64,000 nucleotides of DNA. Origin: Shewanella glacialimarina (GTDB lineage: Bacteria; Pseudomonadota; Gammaproteobacteria; Enterobacterales; Shewanellaceae). The notes under the pieces are model-generated. The model was given only the letters and a program-made list of their open reading frames with translations. It searched no databases and was not told where the DNA came from. This document shows positions 19,134 through 29,182 of this stretch, in pieces. The translations under genes and the position numbers were made by a program. The stretch is from assembly GCF_020511155.1 (NCBI RefSeq), contig NZ_CP041216.1, positions 3,224,001 to 3,288,000 of the forward strand. Reading direction: 5' to 3'. Position 1 is the stretch's first letter. Every line of letters starts with the position of its first letter.

Positions 19134-22100
19134 TGTGGTTAAGTGATACTGCGGTTAAGCGACCTGTTGTAGCAATTGTACTGAGCATTTTACTGTGTGT
19201 ATTTGGCTTAGTGTCTTTCTCGAAACTGTCTGTACGAGAAATGCCTGATGTTGAAAATCCTGTAGTAACGGTAATGACCACTTATAGTGGCGCATCAGCC
19301 ACCATTATGGAAGGCCAAATAACCAAAACCATTGAGGATGAACTGACGGGTATTAGTGGTATTGATGAATTGACCTCGACGACGCGCAATGGCATGTCAC
19401 GTATATCAATTCAATTTAAACTTGGTTGGAATTTAACAGAAGGCGTCAGTGATGTTCGAGATGCTGTTGCTAAGGCACAAAGAAGGCTTCCTGATGAAGC
19501 TAATGACCCAATAGTATCTAAAGATAACGGCACGGGTGAGCCTTCTATCTATGTCAATTTAAGTTCATCTAAAATGGATAGAACACAATTAACAGATTAT
19601 GCCCAACGGGTACTTGAAGACAGATTTAGTTTAATCACTGGTGTAAGTTCGGTCGATATTTCAGGTGGATTATACAAGGTAATGTATGTTCAACTGCAGC
19701 CACAACAGATGGCGGGTAGAAATGTTACCACCAGCGATATTGTCAATGCACTCAAAACTGAGAACGTAGAAACACCCGGCGGTGAAGTACGTAACGATAC
19801 CACAGTCATGGCGGTCAGAACCAAGCGATTATACTACACAGCTGAGGATTTTGATTACTTAGTCGTGCGCACTGCCACTGACGGTCAACCTATATATTTA
19901 AAAGATGTTGCCCAAGTCTTTTTAGGGGCAGAAAATGAAAATTCAACCTTTAAGAGTAATGGGGTTGTTAATCTTAGCCTAGGCATAATACCGCAATCTG
20001 ATGCAAACCCACTTGATGTTGCCCAACAGGTTTATAAGGAAGTAGCTAACGTACAGCAGTTTTTACCCGAAGACACCCAACTGGTTGTTGACTATGATGC
20101 TAACGTCTTTATCGACCGTTCAATTAACGAGGTTTATAACACGCTGTTTATCACTGGGGTGTTAGTGGTATTGGTACTGTATATTTTTATTGGCCAAGTT
20201 AGAGCAACCCTTATCCCTGCGGTCACTGTACCAGTATCACTTATTGCGGCATTTATGGCTGCTTATAGTCTAGGTTATTCAATTAACTTATTAACCTTAA
20301 TGGCGTTAATACTTGCTATCGGTTTAGTCGTCGATGATGCCATTGTGGTGGTGGAAAATATCTTCCACCATATAGATAAAGGTGAACCGCCATTATTAGC
20401 TGCCTATAAAGGCACCCAAGAAGTGAGTTTTGCCGTGGTCTCTACCACATTAGTCTTGGTGATGGTTTTCTTACCGATTTCATTTATGGATGGCATGGTT
20501 GGGTTATTATTCACTGAATTCTCGGTAATGCTTGCTATGTCGGTTATATTTTCATCTTTGATTGCTTTAACCTTAACGCCGGTACTTGCCAGTAAATTAT
20601 TAAAAGCCAATGTAAAGCCTAATGCTTTTAATCTGTGGATAGATAAACATTTTAACAACTTAGAACAGTCGTATCGTCAGGGAGTAACCTGGGCAATACA
20701 GTGGCGACTTGCTGCACCAATCGTCATTATGGCTTGTCTTGGTGGCAGCTACTTGCTTATGCAACAAGTACCATCACAATTAGCACCGCAAGAAGATCGC
20801 GGTGTATTGTACGCCTTTATTAAAGGTGCTGAGGGTACAAGCTATAACCGCATGATAGCTAACATGGACATAGTAGAACAAAGACTGATGCCATTATTAG
20901 GTCAAGGCACGTTTAAGTCATTCAGTGTTCAAGCACCGGCCTTTGGTGGTCGTGCAGGTGATCAAACCGGTTTTGTTATTATGCAATTAGAAGACTGGGC
21001 GGACAGAGATACCGATGTAAAACAAGCTTTAGCACTTATTTCATCAACCCTTAAAGATATTCCTGATGTGATGGTAAGGCCTATGATGCCAGGCTTTAGA
21101 GGTCAATCGAGCGAACCTGTACAGTTTGTATTGGGCGGTTCTGACTATCAAGAGTTATTCAAATGGGCCCAAATACTTCAACAAGAAGCTGATGCTAGCC
21201 CTATTCTTGAAGGCGCTGATTTAGATTATGCCGAAACCACACCAGAATTAGTGGTCACAATCGACAAACAAAGAGCGGCAGAACTTGGGATAAGCGTAGC
21301 GACAGTGTCTGACACACTAGAGATCATGTTAGGAGGGCGCAGTGAGACCACCTTTATCGACCGCGGTGAAGAATATGATGTTTACCTTAGAGGTAATGAA
21401 AATAGCTTTAACAGTGTCGCTGATTTAAGCAAAATTTATCTTCGCTCAAACAAAGGCGAATTAATTACTTTAGACAGCGTGACTGATATTGAAGAAGTCG
21501 CTTCACCTCAAAGGTTAAGCCATACTAATAAGCAAAAATCAATTACCCTCAAAGCTAACTTAGGTGAAGGCTACACCTTAGGAGAAGGATTAAGCTTTCT
21601 TGAACAGCGCGCGATTGAATTACTCCCTGCAGACATCTCGATTGCTTACACTGGAGAGTCTAAGGACTTTAAAGAAAACCAAAGTGGCGTTTTGATTGTA
21701 TTTGGCTTAGCGTTATTAATTGCCTACCTAGTCTTAGCAGGACAATTTGAAAGTTTTATCAACCCTTTAGTTGTTATGCTGACTGTTCCTATGGGCATAT
21801 TAGGTGGATTTATTGGGTTAGTGCTTACCAGCCAAGGTATTAATATTTACAGCCAAATTGGCATGATCATGTTAATTGGCATGGTCACTAAAAATGGTAT
21901 TTTGATTGTCGAATTTGCTAACCAATTACGTGATCGCGGCCTTGAGTTAAATCAGGCCATTATTGATGCATCGGCTAGACGTTTACGGCCTATTCTAATG
22001 ACAGCTTTTACAACCTTAATTGGTGCACTACCACTAATACTGTCGACGGGTGCAGGCAGTGAAAGCCGCATTGCGGTTGGTACTGTGATATTTTTTGGCA

Positions 22101-22240
22101 TGGCATTCGCCACTCTAGTAACCCTGTTTGTTATACCCGCTATGTATCGGTTAATTTCAGCATCAACCAAATCACCTAGCTTTGTGGCCAAACAATTAGA
22201 AGAGGCGATTGAAAAACAACGTCAGGCTAAGCTTACATAG
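19133..22240 (+). CDS. RND family efflux permease (HAE-1/AcrB type)
   Basis: Inner-membrane proton-driven exporter of 1035 residues. The N-terminal segment WLSDTAVKRPVVAIVLSILL is the first membrane helix; large periplasmic porter loops follow helices 1 and 7. The proton-relay pair lies in LAIGLVVDDAIVVVENIFHHI (about 390-410), and the relay Lys in MVTKNGILIVEFANQLRDRG (about 920). Its genes form a two-gene unit with the adaptor, so a TolC-type channel must come from elsewhere. Substrate is not evident; the QAPAFGG-type porter loop and RND signature put it with multidrug rather than metal pumps. Its 3' end carries a 17-base tandem duplication. Confidence 0.94.
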   Translation: MWLSDTAVKRPVVAIVLSILLCVFGLVSFSKLSVREMPDVENPVVTVMTTYSGASATIMEGQITKTIEDELTGISGIDELTSTTRNGMSRISIQFKLGWNLTEGVSDVRDAVAKAQRRLPDEANDPIVSKDNGTGEPSIYVNLSSSKMDRTQLTDYAQRVLEDRFSLITGVSSVDISGGLYKVMYVQLQPQQMAGRNVTTSDIVNALKTENVETPGGEVRNDTTVMAVRTKRLYYTAEDFDYLVVRTATDGQPIYLKDVAQVFLGAENENSTFKSNGVVNLSLGIIPQSDANPLDVAQQVYKEVANVQQFLPEDTQLVVDYDANVFIDRSINEVYNTLFITGVLVVLVLYIFIGQVRATLIPAVTVPVSLIAAFMAAYSLGYSINLLTLMALILAIGLVVDDAIVVVENIFHHIDKGEPPLLAAYKGTQEVSFAVVSTTLVLVMVFLPISFMDGMVGLLFTEFSVMLAMSVIFSSLIALTLTPVLASKLLKANVKPNAFNLWIDKHFNNLEQSYRQGVTWAIQWRLAAPIVIMACLGGSYLLMQQVPSQLAPQEDRGVLYAFIKGAEGTSYNRMIANMDIVEQRLMPLLGQGTFKSFSVQAPAFGGRAGDQTGFVIMQLEDWADRDTDVKQALALISSTLKDIPDVMVRPMMPGFRGQSSEPVQFVLGGSDYQELFKWAQILQQEADASPILEGADLDYAETTPELVVTIDKQRAAELGISVATVSDTLEIMLGGRSETTFIDRGEEYDVYLRGNENSFNSVADLSKIYLRSNKGELITLDSVTDIEEVASPQRLSHTNKQKSITLKANLGEGYTLGEGLSFLEQRAIELLPADISIAYTGESKDFKENQSGVLIVFGLALLIAYLVLAGQFESFINPLVVMLTVPMGILGGFIGLVLTSQGINIYSQIGMIMLIGMVTKNGILIVEFANQLRDRGLELNQAIIDASARRLRPILMTAFTTLIGALPLILSTGAGSESRIAVGTVIFFGMAFATLVTLFVIPAMYRLISASTKSPSFVAKQLEEAIEKQRQAKLT

Positions 22241-22261
22241 TGCTTAAGCTTACATAGTGCT
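22228..22261 (+). repeat. 17-base tandem duplication over the RND stop codon
   Basis: TAAGCTTACATAGTGCT occurs twice back to back (22228-22244 and 22245-22261). The first copy contains the pump's TAG stop, so the duplicate lies just outside the gene and does not alter the protein. Confidence 0.9.
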
Positions 22262-22325
22262 TGGCTTAATATGGTAGCATGCACTATTAATGCTTTATTA
22301 CACTCATGTCCCAAAAGGTTAATTA

Positions 22326-22799
22326 ATGTATAAAATTGCTGTGTTTGTTGATGTTCAAAATGTGTATTACACCTGTAAGCAAGCTTTTGATCGCAGCTTC
22401 AATTACCGTGAATTATACAAACAATTAGCGGACAGGGGCGAGATTACCCATGCAATTGCTTATGCGATTGCGCCAAATGATGATGGTCAGGTCAAGTTTC
22501 AAGATGCGCTAAAATATATAGGCTTTACGGTTAAGACCAAACCCTACATACAACGCAGCGATGGCTCAGCCAAAGGTGATTGGGATGTAGGAATAACCAT
22601 TGATATGCTTGAACTGTCAGCTGACGTTAATGAAGTTATTTTACTGTCAGGGGATGGTGATTTTGACCTACTGATTAAAGCGATTAATCGTAAATATGAC
22701 TGTTTAACCCATGTGATCAGTGTGCCTCGGTTAACGGCAAAGTCACTCACAGATCAATGTCAGCAGCATACCCCAATAGATTTTACACTGCTGCGTTAA
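22326..22799 (+). CDS. NYN domain (LabA/DUF88) protein
   Basis: A 157-residue single-domain protein of the NYN/PIN-like nuclease fold. The acidic residues expected at the metal site are visible: FVDVQNVYY near the start, KGDWDVGITIDML at about 80-92 and LLSGDGDFDLLIKAI at about 105-118. Relatives are putative RNases (LabA-like); no substrate is known for this one. It starts 85 bases after the RND pump and may be transcribed with it or alone. Function beyond likely nuclease activity is inference. Confidence 0.85.
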   Translation: MYKIAVFVDVQNVYYTCKQAFDRSFNYRELYKQLADRGEITHAIAYAIAPNDDGQVKFQDALKYIGFTVKTKPYIQRSDGSAKGDWDVGITIDMLELSADVNEVILLSGDGDFDLLIKAINRKYDCLTHVISVPRLTAKSLTDQCQQHTPIDFTLLR

Positions 22800-22821
22800 C
22801 CGGCGTATTATTCAAAGGCCT

Positions 22822-22950
22822 CTATTTAGCGCTATGGCTGACTAAGGTTGGGTTAAGTAAATTATCGTGTACCAGGCTACGATGGTATACCTCATCAAAA
22901 ATAGCGGTATTTAGCTTAACAATTATGTCCGCTATAGATACACCATCCAT
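22822..22950 (-). CDS. Possible small protein of 42 residues
   Basis: An open frame from ATG at 22948-22950 to TAG at 22822, convergent with the NYN gene. Codon choice (ATT, GAT, TTA, AAT) resembles that of neighbours, and the peptide looks folded and amphipathic (MDGVSIADIIVKLNTAIFDE opens it). However, no Shine-Dalgarno sequence is seen, and a stop lies only eight codons upstream. It could be a real small gene, the remnant of a larger one, or chance. The rest of the 22800-23167 gap holds nothing I can name apart from the promoter region of the thioesterase gene. Confidence 0.3.
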   Translation of the reverse strand: MDGVSIADIIVKLNTAIFDEVYHRSLVHDNLLNPTLVSHSAK

Positions 22951-23167
22951 TTTAAAAGTATCAAAGTGACATTAGAAAAACCTTATTAACTTAGTTATGC
23001 CTTTGATATTGACCTAATGGAAATGCTTACTGAAATATCCCATAACTCTATGCTTAATATATTGACTGATAAATTGTCCAAAATCCTCTACACTGCCATC
23101 GTTTCATTTCGACTTACACGCTAATAATGCACCGTTTTATACAAACGATAAAACAGTTAGGAAAATT

Positions 23168-23608
23168 ATGAACAAACCTGCTAATCACAACTCGCTCATT
23201 TGGAGTGATACCGCTCACTTTGCCGTACAAATTTATTATGAAGACACTGATTTTTCAGGCGTGGTTTATCATCCTAATTTTTTAAAGTACTTTGAACGTG
23301 CACGTGAACACGTTATTGGGGCAAATGTATTACAACAACTTTGGAATGAACAAGGTTTAGGTTTTGCTGTGTATAAAAGCGATATGATTTGTCATGATGG
23401 GGTGGAGTTTGCTGATATTATCGATGTTAGAACGCAATTTTGCTTTGAAAGTAAATATCGCACTATATGGAAGCAAGAGATATGGCGCCCTAATGCAAAT
23501 AAAGCAGCAGTAACCGCTAATATTGAAATGGTTTGTATGAATAAAAACCGACAACTCGCACCGATGACAACTGATTTGATTGCATTGCTTAATAAGACTA
23601 TGCCTTAA
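23168..23608 (+). CDS. YbgC/4-hydroxybenzoyl-CoA thioesterase family acyl-CoA thioesterase
   Basis: Hotdog-fold thioesterase of 146 residues. The family signature IYYEDTDFSGVVYHPNFLKYFERAREH, with the catalytic Asp of YEDTDFSG, is near the N-terminus (about 20-45). It is preceded by AGGAAAATT. Unlike tol-pal ybgC it stands alone here, so a Tol-Pal role is not supported by context; hydrolysis of short acyl-CoA esters is the likely activity. C-terminal residues (VCMNKNRQLAPM) fit the family. Confidence 0.88.
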   Translation: MNKPANHNSLIWSDTAHFAVQIYYEDTDFSGVVYHPNFLKYFERAREHVIGANVLQQLWNEQGLGFAVYKSDMICHDGVEFADIIDVRTQFCFESKYRTIWKQEIWRPNANKAAVTANIEMVCMNKNRQLAPMTTDLIALLNKTMP

Positions 23609-23716
23609 TACGATTATGCCTGTTTAATCGGTAATAGTTTTATTACGTTATCAGGGTAACGAATAATATGAATGCTATATCACTGCAGTGAGTGGCAATA
23701 AAAGCTGCGTCAATTA

Positions 23717-25219
23717 TTATAAATAAGCCTGAAATTGGGATAGCTTTGGGTAAGCAAAGGCAAACTCAGTGGCATCACAAGGTTTAGAAAAGTAATCTCC
23801 TTGAATACGGTCAACACCAAACTCTGTTAATGTTTGTAAAATACTGAGCGTTTCAACGCCTTCAACCGTCACTTCAAAGCCCAGTTCTTTAGCCAGCGCA
23901 ATGGTCATTTTTACAATACTTTGCGCTTGTTTTTCATTTTGAAAACCGTCCAAAAACGCCTTATCTATTTTCACTTCATTAACCGGTAAATGGCGTAAAT
24001 AAGCCAGCGAAGAATGACCGGTACCAAAATCATCAATAGCCACTTTCATGCCAATTGCCTGTAAAGCCTCGACCGTACTTATTACGTGCTCAACAGATTC
24101 CATTAAGGTACTTTCGGTTATCTCAATCATCAAACATTCAGCAGGAACTAAATGCCGCTGCAGTGTAGTGGTAATATGACTCACCAAGTGTTCATTGTGT
24201 AAATCAGCACTGGATAAATTAATCGCCACTTTGACATTAATCCCCTGCTCTCGCCATTTAGCTTGCTGGGATACCACTTGCTCTAATACCCAATCGCTGA
24301 TCATTCCGATCATGCCGGTTTTCTCAGCTAAAGGAATAAACTCATTGGGTGAAACATCGCCCAATCCTTCATGATGCCAACGAATAAGAGCCTCAACTTC
24401 AATACACTTACCCGCTTTAATATCTAACTTTGGCTGATAGACCATAAAAAGTTGATTTTGTCGTAAATTTTTGGGCAAACTATTTATAATCAATAACTCA
24501 CGGTACTGTTTCTTATCATCATCTTTATCGTAATAAGCGATATTATTACGATGCAATTTAGATTTTTTTAACGCTAAATCTAATCGGCGTAGCATAGTGC
24601 TAACATCACCATGATGTTCCGCTACAGCTAGCACTCCTAGCTGTATTGTGACACTAATAGGTTGTTGTTCTATTTCAAATGGCAGTTGCAACTGCTGCTT
24701 TATTTCAATTAAATATTCATCGCTTACACAATCGGGGAAAAATAACAAAAATTCGTTACCATTCATCCGAGCAACAAACTGAGCTTTTCCCGGTAAACCT
24801 GCAACACGATGAGCAAAGGCCTTCAACAAAGAGTCACCAAAAACAAAGCCAAACAAGTCATTTACAAAACGAAACTGTTTAATATCAATAAGCACAATCA
24901 TGCCTTGTTTTATCGGCATACGGCTGAGCATTTTGCGCTTAAAACCCACTCGATTTGATAAACCGGTGAGTTTGTCACGTTCAACGTTGAAAGAAATGGA
25001 TTTCTGTAAATTGATTAATACAGTGATAAGCGGAGTGAAAACTTTAGGAATACGGCCAAAATCAACGGGAGACATCATTTGTAGCTGGCGTTCTAAGGTG
25101 TATGTCAGATGGTGCAAATATCGTTTTAGACGCCAACAATAAATGCCACCGACAACCAAAATGATGCCAAGTAAGGTGGCTAAAATGAGCACACTAAATA
25201 GATATACTGTCTGAGTCAT
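23717..25219 (-). CDS. Membrane-anchored GGDEF-EAL protein, likely c-di-GMP phosphodiesterase
   Basis: About 500 residues: one N-terminal membrane segment (VYLFSVLILATLLGIILVVGGIYCW), then a GGDEF domain (about 75-230) and an EAL domain (about 245-495). The GGDEF active site reads MNGNEF, so cyclase activity is probably lost. The EAL domain keeps EVEALIRW, the NLSS segment, EITESTLM, DDFGTGHSSLAYL with KIDKAFL, and TVEGVET, so it should hydrolyse c-di-GMP. No periplasmic sensor domain is present. The ATG at 25219 is preferred to the adjoining TTG. It is downstream of, and on the same strand as, the HDOD gene. Confidence 0.92.
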   Translation of the reverse strand: MTQTVYLFSVLILATLLGIILVVGGIYCWRLKRYLHHLTYTLERQLQMMSPVDFGRIPKVFTPLITVLINLQKSISFNVERDKLTGLSNRVGFKRKMLSRMPIKQGMIVLIDIKQFRFVNDLFGFVFGDSLLKAFAHRVAGLPGKAQFVARMNGNEFLLFFPDCVSDEYLIEIKQQLQLPFEIEQQPISVTIQLGVLAVAEHHGDVSTMLRRLDLALKKSKLHRNNIAYYDKDDDKKQYRELLIINSLPKNLRQNQLFMVYQPKLDIKAGKCIEVEALIRWHHEGLGDVSPNEFIPLAEKTGMIGMISDWVLEQVVSQQAKWREQGINVKVAINLSSADLHNEHLVSHITTTLQRHLVPAECLMIEITESTLMESVEHVISTVEALQAIGMKVAIDDFGTGHSSLAYLRHLPVNEVKIDKAFLDGFQNEKQAQSIVKMTIALAKELGFEVTVEGVETLSILQTLTEFGVDRIQGDYFSKPCDATEFAFAYPKLSQFQAYL

Positions 25220-25284
25220 CAAATTGTTTCATTCACGTTATTCCAGCAAAAATAATAATTATCACCCGTAATCGTTAGTACTAA

Positions 25285-26127
25285 TTATTCATAACTTTCT
25301 TTAATTGAATGATATAGATCAGTAAACACATCACTGCCTAAATCCTCTGGCGTTACTGGTAATCCTCGATCAGCGAAAACACTGAGACGCTGCTCTAACT
25401 CTTCTCCCGCACGCAACTCGCCGGTATAAAAAGCGGCTGAGCGAATAAAGTCTAAATAGGTGACGCGTTCAGGCAAATAATGTAAATCAGCCCATCGCTC
25501 AACCACTTCAGTCACTTCAGGGGCAAAATCCCAACTTTTCAATACCGCTCGACCTATCGGTCCTTGCATTTTACGTACTAAGCCGCGTAGCTGATCGATA
25601 CTAGCAAATAACTCTGGATGTAACTCTGCTTCAGACAATATAGGTAATGCACCAATATTATGTACCAATCCCGCTAAAGTAAGGGTTTCGCGGTCTAATT
25701 TTTTACTTGGATTACGCTTATTATAAATATCTAACATTGCACAAGCCGCTGCTGTCACTTCAATAGATGTTTTCCATACTTCATCCATGACTTCCCAGAC
25801 CATTTCATTGGTAGAGATAAATAGCTGTTCCATTGCCACAGAAGTCGTAATGGACTTAATTTGAATTAAGCCAATACGGTTTACCGCTGCGGTAATATTT
25901 TCGGCTTTGTTTCCTCTTGAATATAATGCGCTATTGGCTACTTTAATGATCCGAGCTGAAATAGCCGCATCTTGACCAATAATATCACCCACTTGTTTCA
26001 AACTAGAGTCAGCACGGGCAACCACTTCTTGCACTCTCATGGCCACTTCAGGCAATGTTGGAAGTACTAATGAGTCGTCTTTTAGTTTTTTTAATAAGCT
26101 GACTAATAGTTGATGTTCAGTAGACAT
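25285..26127 (-). CDS. HDOD domain protein
   Basis: A 280-residue soluble signalling protein with an HDOD domain (about 15-210): LPTLPEVAMRVQEV, GDIIGQDAAISARIIKVANSALY and LTLAGLVHNIGALPIL. HDOD domains resemble HD phosphohydrolases but lack the catalytic HD pair, and most act as regulatory scaffolds. The start follows GGAGACAAT. The neighbouring GGDEF-EAL gene on the same strand suggests a joint signalling role, which is inference. The C-terminal 70 residues are helical and family-specific. Confidence 0.9.
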   Translation of the reverse strand: MSTEHQLLVSLLKKLKDDSLVLPTLPEVAMRVQEVVARADSSLKQVGDIIGQDAAISARIIKVANSALYSRGNKAENITAAVNRIGLIQIKSITTSVAMEQLFISTNEMVWEVMDEVWKTSIEVTAAACAMLDIYNKRNPSKKLDRETLTLAGLVHNIGALPILSEAELHPELFASIDQLRGLVRKMQGPIGRAVLKSWDFAPEVTEVVERWADLHYLPERVTYLDFIRSAAFYTGELRAGEELEQRLSVFADRGLPVTPEDLGSDVFTDLYHSIKESYE

Positions 26128-26411
26128 ATTGTCTCCATCAAAAAAGGAAAATCGTTAAGATTAGAATTGTATACCGAATACAGGCTAATGTGCGAGTTAA
26201 GCTAATCAAAATCATTACAATGTTATAACTTTAGCAACAAAATCATATTACCACCTCAGCACAAGTTTAATATACACCTATATCACTGTTGGTAAGCTTA
26301 AAAGGAGAGTTACTTCACATAATAGAGGGTCATGTTTGCTCCACGGTTATATCTTAAGTACGATCCCGCCCCCGTTATTGGTGCGCTTTAAAAGCTAGAT
26401 TGAGAGTAATT

Positions 26412-27800
26412 ATGTTTAAACCAGAGCTATTGTCTCCAGCCGGTACCCTTAAAAATATGCGTTATGCTTTTGCTTATGGCGCAGACGCTGTATACGCTGG
26501 CCAGCCTCGCTATAGTTTACGGGTTAGAAATAATGAATTCAAAATGGAAAACTTGGCTTCTGGTATTCAAGAAGCACATTCTCTTGGTAAAAAACTCTAT
26601 GTCGTGAGCAATATTGCGCCCCACAATGCCAAACTTAAAACCTATCTAAAAGATATGGAACCTGTGGTTGCGATGAAGCCTGATGCGCTAATCATGTCTG
26701 ATCCAGGACTTATCATGATGGTACGAGAAGCTTTTCCTGAACAAGTGGTTCACCTTTCAGTACAAGCTAATGCGATTAACTGGGCATCGGTTAAATTTTG
26801 GCAACAACAAGGCATTAAACGAGTCATTTTATCCCGAGAATTGTCACTTGATGAAATAGAAGAAATTCGTCAGCGTTGCCCTGATATTGAGCTTGAAGTG
26901 TTTGTTCACGGTGCATTATGTATGGCTTATTCTGGTCGCTGCCTATTATCTGGTTATATTAATAAGCGCGATCCGAATCAAGGTACTTGCACTAATAGTT
27001 GCCGCTGGAAGTATGATGCCCATGAAGCCAAGCAAGATGACAATGGTGACATCATAGCACTGCAATCAAGCCCTTCAATTTATAATCCAAGGGATGCACA
27101 AATTACAGTACCTACCTTAGGTGCAGGTGCACCTACCGATAAAATGTTCTTACTCGAAGAGCCTGGTCGTCCAGGAGAACTCATGCCTGCCTTTGAAGAT
27201 GAACACGGCACCTATATTATGAATTCAAAAGACTTGCGTGCGATTCAGCATGTCGACCGATTGACTAAAATGGGCATTAACTCATTAAAAATTGAAGGTC
27301 GAACTAAGTCTTTCTATTATGTGGCTCGCACTGCACAGTTATACCGTCAGGCAATTGAAGATGCCGCTGCGGGTAAGGACTTTAACCGAACACTTATGCA
27401 TAATTTAGAAGGCTTAGCTCATCGAGGCTATACTGAAGGCTTCCTTCGCCGCCATGTGCATGACGAATACCAAAATTATGAACATGGTTATTCTGTTAGT
27501 GACACTCAACAATTTGTGGGCGAGTTTACAGGTAAACGTAATGTCGATGGCCTGGCCGAAATTGATGTTAAAAATAAGTTCTCCGTTGGTGATAGTGTAG
27601 AAATTATGACACCACAGGGTAATATGAACCTAACCATTAACCATCTTGTTAACCGTAAGGGTGAACAAGTTGAAGCTGGGTTAGGTTCTGGGCACTTTGT
27701 ATTCCTAAAACTACCACCAGAAGTCAGTACTGATAAAGCAATTTTAATGCGTAACTTGCCACAAGGTCAGGATACTCGTAATCCTCATCAACAAGGTTAA
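26412..27800 (+). CDS. trhP: Prephenate-dependent tRNA uridine(34) hydroxylase TrhP (YegQ, peptidase U32 family)
   Basis: Makes 5-hydroxyuridine at tRNA position 34, using prephenate and an iron-sulfur cluster. Very close to E. coli YegQ along its whole 462 residues: MFKPELLSPAGTLKNMRYAF at the start, then ALCMAYSGRCLLSGYINKRD and NQGTCTNSCRW in the middle, which carry the cluster cysteines. The ATG at 26412 matches E. coli; a TTG four codons upstream is not needed. The next gene is a small 2[4Fe-4S] ferredoxin, a plausible electron donor. Confidence 0.95.
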   Translation: MFKPELLSPAGTLKNMRYAFAYGADAVYAGQPRYSLRVRNNEFKMENLASGIQEAHSLGKKLYVVSNIAPHNAKLKTYLKDMEPVVAMKPDALIMSDPGLIMMVREAFPEQVVHLSVQANAINWASVKFWQQQGIKRVILSRELSLDEIEEIRQRCPDIELEVFVHGALCMAYSGRCLLSGYINKRDPNQGTCTNSCRWKYDAHEAKQDDNGDIIALQSSPSIYNPRDAQITVPTLGAGAPTDKMFLLEEPGRPGELMPAFEDEHGTYIMNSKDLRAIQHVDRLTKMGINSLKIEGRTKSFYYVARTAQLYRQAIEDAAAGKDFNRTLMHNLEGLAHRGYTEGFLRRHVHDEYQNYEHGYSVSDTQQFVGEFTGKRNVDGLAEIDVKNKFSVGDSVEIMTPQGNMNLTINHLVNRKGEQVEAGLGSGHFVFLKLPPEVSTDKAILMRNLPQGQDTRNPHQQG

Positions 27801-27816
27801 ACTATTATAAGGTTAA

Positions 27817-28077
<261 letters not shown>

Positions 28078-28159
28078 TCGCTACAAAAGCCTATTTAAGT
28101 CAATAGACTAGACTTCAACTAAACGCCTAAATACTCAATAGCTGAAGGTAGAGATTGGC

Positions 28160-29149
28160 TTAATTACTGAAACAAACAGAATTATCAGGCATTTTTTCGA
28201 TCTCTTTTTGGCTACTTTGAATATTGCTATCAGCCGGTTGCAGTCTAAGTGCTTTTTCAATCATTTCCATTGCTCGCGGTTTACAGCCTGACAAAGACAA
28301 ACTATAGGCATAGTTATTTAAATAGGCAGCCTGCTGCTCAGAGTGTTGTTCAGCCAGTTGCTCAGTATAAATGAGTCCCTGCTTATACCAAAAATCAGCC
28401 TTGACGTTATCAATGGCTAAATAATAGTTTCCGAGTAAAAAGTAGCTTAGCCAGTAATCTGGCCATTGTCGGGTGGCATTTTCTAAAGCTTCAATCGCGT
28501 AAGTGCTTTTACCAATACTAAATAGATCTTGAGCGGCACTGGCATAAACGAACGGATCAAAATGCAAACTTGAGGTATCAGTTGGGACGGCCGCCAGCAA
28601 CCAATACTGACCTCGCTTCCAGGTTTGTTCAAATACTTTAAATTCGGCGATTCGGTCTTTATTGGTACCTGAATGCAAGACCACATGCTGCTTATCTAGG
28701 TCATAGCCTGTAACCACTGCGTAGTGCCACATGGGATACCATGCTGTGGATAAATTTTGTAATACAATAACTGGAATATTTTCACTCACCAAAGAAAGTA
28801 GTTGTGGCAGACTACCAGACTCAGCATAAGCAAGCAGCCCCTGTTGACGTGCTGCTGCAACCATTTCAATTTGCAAACTGCCCTCTAAATCTGGAATAAA
28901 AAGTGCTGGCGCAATTTGCTGTGGCGTTTTAGTCACCCCATAAAAATTAATCACTTCCGATAGCGTCGTAGGACCGCAAAAATAATCCTCTTGAGGATAA
29001 AAAGGCACGTCGGCTATATGATATTTAATGGGGATATTAGGGGGATTTGCTAACAATTGCGATGTTTGAGGTGTAACAGATGAACAGCCGCTCATAAATA
29101 AACAAAAGCCAATCAACAGAATGGCTTTTTTGAATATGCTATATCTCAA
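28160..29149 (-). CDS. PA2778-type lipoprotein: C39-like cysteine peptidase domain plus TPR
   Basis: A 329-residue envelope protein. The N-terminus AILLIGFCLFMSGCSS has a lipobox (MSGC), so it is probably lipidated. Residues about 45-190 form a papain-fold C39-like domain: QEDYFCGPTTLSEVINFYG has the likely catalytic Cys, and MWHYAVVTGYD has the His. The C-terminal third holds TPR-like helices (SYFLLGNYYLAI, AAYLNNYAYSLSLSG, MEMIEKALRLQP). The start appears to be a TTG with no strong ribosome site. It follows the PA2779-type gene by 33 bases; this pair is conserved in many proteobacteria with no known function. Confidence 0.82.
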   Translation of the reverse strand: MRYSIFKKAILLIGFCLFMSGCSSVTPQTSQLLANPPNIPIKYHIADVPFYPQEDYFCGPTTLSEVINFYGVTKTPQQIAPALFIPDLEGSLQIEMVAAARQQGLLAYAESGSLPQLLSLVSENIPVIVLQNLSTAWYPMWHYAVVTGYDLDKQHVVLHSGTNKDRIAEFKVFEQTWKRGQYWLLAAVPTDTSSLHFDPFVYASAAQDLFSIGKSTYAIEALENATRQWPDYWLSYFLLGNYYLAIDNVKADFWYKQGLIYTEQLAEQHSEQQAAYLNNYAYSLSLSGCKPRAMEMIEKALRLQPADSNIQSSQKEIEKMPDNSVCFSN

Positions 29150-29182
29150 AATACAAGTAGCACTGATATTTGAAGAAACGAT

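Noticed and set aside
22757..22969. 70-codon plus-strand open frame overlapping the end of the NYN gene
   Set aside because: It starts inside the NYN gene in another frame, lacks a ribosome site and has an unlikely composition; judged a shadow.
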